A program made the translations under genes and the position numbers. The notes below the pieces were generated by a model, which saw only the letters and a list, made by a program, of their open reading frames with translations, did no database searches and was not told where the DNA came from. From Chloroflexota bacterium (GTDB lineage Bacteria; Chloroflexota; Anaerolineae; UBA7937; B3-Chlor): DNA of 64,000 nt. Positions 61,374-64,000 of the stretch are shown piece after piece (positions within the stretch are counted from its first letter, which is position 1; the number at the start of each line of letters is the position of its first letter). The DNA lies in contig JAUVXJ010000002.1 of assembly GCA_030603665.1 (NCBI GenBank), positions 310,001 to 374,000 on the forward strand. Reading direction: 5' to 3'.

Positions 61374-61388
61374 TGAAAAAGTTTTTCA
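61374..61388. promoter_or_regulatory. Perfect 7-1-7 palindrome, probable Fur/Zur operator
   Basis: TGAAAAA-G-TTTTTCA, a 15-bp perfect inverted repeat just downstream of the predicted -10 box of the Fur-family gene. Fur, PerR and Zur boxes have the same 7-1-7 layout, and actinobacterial Zur boxes begin TGAAAA and end TTTTCA. Confidence 0.7.
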
Positions 61389-61397
61389 GTTGCCATC

Positions 61398-61427
61398 ATA
61401 ATAACAGGATCCGTGCCTTGTTGTCAA
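61398..61427 (-). promoter_or_regulatory. Promoter of the Fur-family/metal transport operon
   Basis: Minus strand: TTGACA (61427-61422), an 18-bp spacer, TATTAT (61403-61398). The predicted transcript starts at the edge of the operator palindrome. Confidence 0.65.
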
Positions 61428-61428
61428 G

Positions 61429-61466
61429 ATAAAAGAAGGGCATCGAATGCAAATGCCCGATGCCCT
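61429..61466 (-). terminator. Rho-independent terminator of the metallopeptidase operon
   Basis: A 9-bp stem (AGGGCATCG / CGATGCCCT) followed on the minus strand by TCTTTTA. It lies 31 bp after the metallopeptidase stop and just before the Fur-family promoter. Confidence 0.75.
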
Positions 61467-61496
61467 CCCAGGACGCACACCTGTGGACCGCGTCTG

Positions 61497-63449
61497 CTAC
61501 TCCAGGTAGATCGAATACTCGTAGCCTGCTACTTCCGTTGTGGCGGGGGCGAGGGCTGAAATGATCAGCGCAGCGCGGTCGACATCGGTCCCGAACCCCT
61601 GTATCACTAGCCGCCCCTCTTGCTTGTCGCCGAGCTCCATCTCCAGAACCCTGGTCTCGCTTCCGAAAGCGATGACTTGCACCAACCAATCCTGCGGCAC
61701 TGTGTTCGTTGAGCGAATGAAACCCTCTGCCTCCCAGCCTCCGTCCAGTTCAACGTCGTCCGTGTAGCGCAACTGGGGAATGGCGACGTCGTCAACGCAG
61801 AATCCCGGATCGTTGTAGGCATCGTCGGTAACGTACTCGAAGCGGATGAACACACTCTGGCCAACGTATGGGGCCAGATCCACCTGCTCTTTGACCCAGA
61901 CGGGCCCCTCTCCCCCCCCACTCGTGCCGGTGTATGCATGACCGAAACTGTTGCCGTAGGGGTTTGACTCCGTTGTGTGCTCACCTGAAAGGATGTGCCA
62001 CGTCTGACCGCCATCACTCGACGCCTCCACGTACGCGTGATCGTAGTCATCCTCAATGTCGTACCAGGTCCAGAACTCAAGGGTGGCAGCGTCCAGTAGA
62101 CTGAGGTCGAACTCCCGCGTGAGGGTCATGTTGCTTACGTCGCCTCGATTGGACCACCATTGGTAACGCCCGCTGTGCGGGTCATTGTCCACGAGTTTGG
62201 CTTGAGTCGAGCCAGTGAACTCCATGACCAGGTCTCCGCGACCAGGTGCCAGTTCGATGTAGTCAGCCGCATATTGATGGACGGTGCTTGCGCGACTGTC
62301 CGGATACCGGCGATGCCTGTGATCGATGGCCACAGTGTCCGGGAGGCTGATGCCTCGGTAGCCATACCGACCATCGCCGATGCCGGTGTCATTGAGGTAA
62401 TTGGCGATCAGCCAATCCTTGAACACGTCCTCCGAAGTAAGACCCAGCCCGTTCGCGGCCAGCACCTCATCGAGCCCTTCCATGCCGTCGGCCTCAGTGG
62501 CGGTCAGTTCTCTCATCAATTCCGGCCAGAAGCGCTCGGCGACATAGTACACGAACAGATGAGACGCATCGTAGTGGACACCTGCCTGCTCTATCTCGTC
62601 AGCCCACGCTGTGAGCTGCGTGTCAGGCTTTCTGAGAAACGCACTTATCCAGGCATCGTAGCCGTTTAGAGTCTCAGCAGTCTGGGCACTCCCCTCGTTG
62701 ACCCAGGTATCCTCATTGGGATCGACGTTCCAGTGTATCATGTGCTGGAACTCGTGAGCGAGGATGCTCTCATACCCTGCGGTACCCGGAGCGACGTAAG
62801 AGACGTTGATGTAGACCATCTCTTTCTCATTGCTGAAGGGGTTCACGCTTCGGGGATACTCATCATTGCTGGAATAGTAGCCACCCACACTGGGCAGGTT
62901 TGCATTCAATACGTGTATGTGCACATCATTGTCCACACCAGGGCTCCACTCCGACCCGAAGTAGCGGCGAGTTGTGGGATAGATGTGCTCCTCAAACATG
63001 TGAGCGGATGCTTCTAGACCCTCCTGATCGAGGGACAGACCCTCTTCCACCCAGTAGTAGGCGTGGGGAGTGGCATAGCGAAGCGTGGCTTCGATGGCAA
63101 AATACGATTCCGATAGCTCCTCGTCGTTGACCCAGAAGGTCTCCCTCTGTCCCAGGTCGTAGTGAGGAGCTACTTCATTCACTACTCGGGGCACGGGTCC
63201 AGTGTGGTTGAGCCTCTCTGCAAGAGCGTACAGATCTCTCTCGGGGATTGCGCTCTCGCGCAGCAGCTCAGCTGTCGACAGCGTCTCCTCGTCCACGGGC
63301 AGTCGCAACACGGTGGGCGTGATCTCTGGCTGCTCCAGAGATGACGCGACATCCCGGAATAATAGCATCGAGGCCAGCAGGACATCGAAGGCGAGACAGA
63401 CGCAGACACAACAGCTAAGTGTCAGTAGGGCGACGACGTACTTGCGCAA
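61497..63449 (-). CDS. Secreted M6-like (immune inhibitor A-type) metallopeptidase
   Basis: A 650-residue exported protein. A signal/anchor (about 5-32) is followed by a propeptide-like stretch and a zinc peptidase domain (about 90-390) with HEFQH (H232-H236) and WVNEGSAQ. The C-terminal region (about 400-565) is a MAM/jelly-roll-like beta domain (LEFWTWYDIEDDYDHAYVE) as found in InhA-type M6 enzymes, then a last beta domain (about 570-650). It should degrade or process proteins outside the cell. The TTG start has AAGGAGG 5 nt upstream. It follows the linker protein by 20 bp and ends at a terminator. Confidence 0.82.
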   Translation of the reverse strand: MRKYVVALLTLSCCVCVCLAFDVLLASMLLFRDVASSLEQPEITPTVLRLPVDEETLSTAELLRESAIPERDLYALAERLNHTGPVPRVVNEVAPHYDLGQRETFWVNDEELSESYFAIEATLRYATPHAYYWVEEGLSLDQEGLEASAHMFEEHIYPTTRRYFGSEWSPGVDNDVHIHVLNANLPSVGGYYSSNDEYPRSVNPFSNEKEMVYINVSYVAPGTAGYESILAHEFQHMIHWNVDPNEDTWVNEGSAQTAETLNGYDAWISAFLRKPDTQLTAWADEIEQAGVHYDASHLFVYYVAERFWPELMRELTATEADGMEGLDEVLAANGLGLTSEDVFKDWLIANYLNDTGIGDGRYGYRGISLPDTVAIDHRHRRYPDSRASTVHQYAADYIELAPGRGDLVMEFTGSTQAKLVDNDPHSGRYQWWSNRGDVSNMTLTREFDLSLLDAATLEFWTWYDIEDDYDHAYVEASSDGGQTWHILSGEHTTESNPYGNSFGHAYTGTSGGGEGPVWVKEQVDLAPYVGQSVFIRFEYVTDDAYNDPGFCVDDVAIPQLRYTDDVELDGGWEAEGFIRSTNTVPQDWLVQVIAFGSETRVLEMELGDKQEGRLVIQGFGTDVDRAALIISALAPATTEVAGYEYSIYLE

Positions 63450-63469
63450 GGCTGCCTCCTTCTTGTACG

Positions 63470-64000
63470 TCAGCCCTGCCGTACCACTACGGGGACTTCA
63501 CACGGGGGGAGATAGTTGCCATCGGTGGTCACGACAGTCAGGCGCAGCATGATTGGGCCCGACAACTCACCAGTATTCCAGTTGACCAGAACCCCATCTT
63601 CCACCGGGGAGTACTTGAGGTCGTCTATGACGTGATACTCGCTTGCACCTTGCCCAATGCTGAATTCTACCTTGTAGAACTGGAACGCATCACACTTGGC
63701 CGTCCCCGTAATCTCTACAAGTCCTTGCACCGTCTGATTGACACCCGGATAGGTGATCTTGGATAGGGGATCTGGACACGACGCAGATGCCACGATAGGA
63801 GTTGGGCTTGTCTCTGGCGTCGGGGTCCACGGTGGGGTGGGTCTTGAGAGAGGGCCCCTGGTGGGGGAGGCGGTGGGAGTCGGAACCAGAGGCGTGTCGG
63901 TGGGCGTAGGAAGCACCAAGGGTCCTGTGGGGGTACTGCTACCCATGGCAACACTTAGAGTCGGTGCCAGATAGACATCCACAAATGCCACAAGGCTGAC
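63470..64000 (-). CDS. Thr-Pro linker surface protein, 5' end missing
   Basis: The C-terminal 176 codons of a gene that begins beyond the right edge. The open frame continues to the last base, so the GTG at 63991 is not necessarily the start. The visible part is a hydrophobic-to-linker transition (VAFVDVYLAPTLSVAMG), a Thr/Pro-rich linker, and a C-terminal domain with CPDPLSKITYPGVNQTVQG and later Cys, resembling an Ig-like/DUF-type beta domain. It precedes the metallopeptidase by 20 bp and is probably its operon partner. Function unknown. Confidence 0.7.
   Translation of the reverse strand, partial: VSLVAFVDVYLAPTLSVAMGSSTPTGPLVLPTPTDTPLVPTPTASPTRGPLSRPTPPWTPTPETSPTPIVASASCPDPLSKITYPGVNQTVQGLVEITGTAKCDAFQFYKVEFSIGQGASEYHVIDDLKYSPVEDGVLVNWNTGELSGPIMLRLTVVTTDGNYLPPCEVPVVVRQG

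Noticed and set aside
1-64000. CRISPR arrays, insertion sequences, prophage or integrase genes
   Set aside because: No spaced direct repeats of CRISPR type, no transposase or integrase motifs, and no abrupt change in gene style were seen.

Overview
The window is GC-rich and densely coded, with clear sigma-70-type promoters (TTGACA/TATAAT-like boxes 16-18 bp apart). It looks like the chromosome of a member of the Chloroflexota (Anaerolineae-like). The reasons are the gene families: GT-C membrane glycosyltransferases with long C-terminal beta-sandwich tails, many lipoproteins and membrane-anchored proteins with Thr-Pro-rich linkers, a class D-type sortase, an LCP protein, MurA with Asp at the catalytic Cys position, and no outer-membrane assembly genes. 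No phage, insertion sequence or CRISPR array was seen. This placement is inference from gene content, not a phylogeny.

Layout. 0-2.8 kb (minus): two XRE-cupin regulators, an M29-like aminopeptidase and the start of a peptide-type ABC binding lipoprotein, apparently one operon. 3.1-3.9 kb: an MBL-fold hydrolase. 4.1-22.7 kb (plus): seven consecutive large polytopic proteins (a PTPS-related membrane protein, four GT39-like enzymes, a mannosyltransferase-like GT-C protein and a DUF2079 protein). Six of them share a repeated C-terminal beta-sandwich module, about 14 copies in all. 22.9-27.2 kb: three cytoplasmic glycosyltransferases (GT4, GT4, GT9) and a methyltransferase. Together 4-27 kb reads as one large surface-glycan or protein-glycosylation locus. 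27.3-34 kb: MurA, FolK, a polysaccharide deacetylase, an RpiR regulator, a winged-helix AAA+ ATPase and an LCP protein. 34.3-43.3 kb: surface proteins with Thr-Pro linkers, a PpiC-type lipoprotein, and two related clan GH-A glycosidase-like proteins, one fused to a GH18-like domain without its catalytic Glu.

43.4-50.9 kb: tRNA-Val(CAC) followed without a visible terminator by a NarL-type histidine kinase, then a membrane protein, a sortase with a small membrane partner, MurJ, an HldE-type adenylyltransferase and an M23 peptidase. 51-56 kb: the conserved dnaX-ybaB-recR block, a RodZ-like protein and RimO. 56-61.4 kb (minus): a Fur/Zur-type regulator with a perfect 7-1-7 palindrome at its promoter, a Zn/Mn-type ABC transporter, and cysE-cysK coupled to it by start/stop overlap. 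61.5-64 kb: an M6-like secreted metallopeptidase and a truncated surface protein.

The genes mostly serve the cell envelope: wall synthesis (MurA, MurJ, LCP, M23, RodZ-like), glycan assembly (GT cluster, HldE-like, GT9), surface anchoring (sortase) and surface proteins. The least explained items are the modular GT-C cluster, a promoter-proximal region at 37.9-38.02 kb that folds as two consecutive three-way junctions, the zinc-transport/cysteine operon, and the AAA+ ATPase. All start choices below were made by inspecting Shine-Dalgarno sequences and promoters, and no database search was possible.
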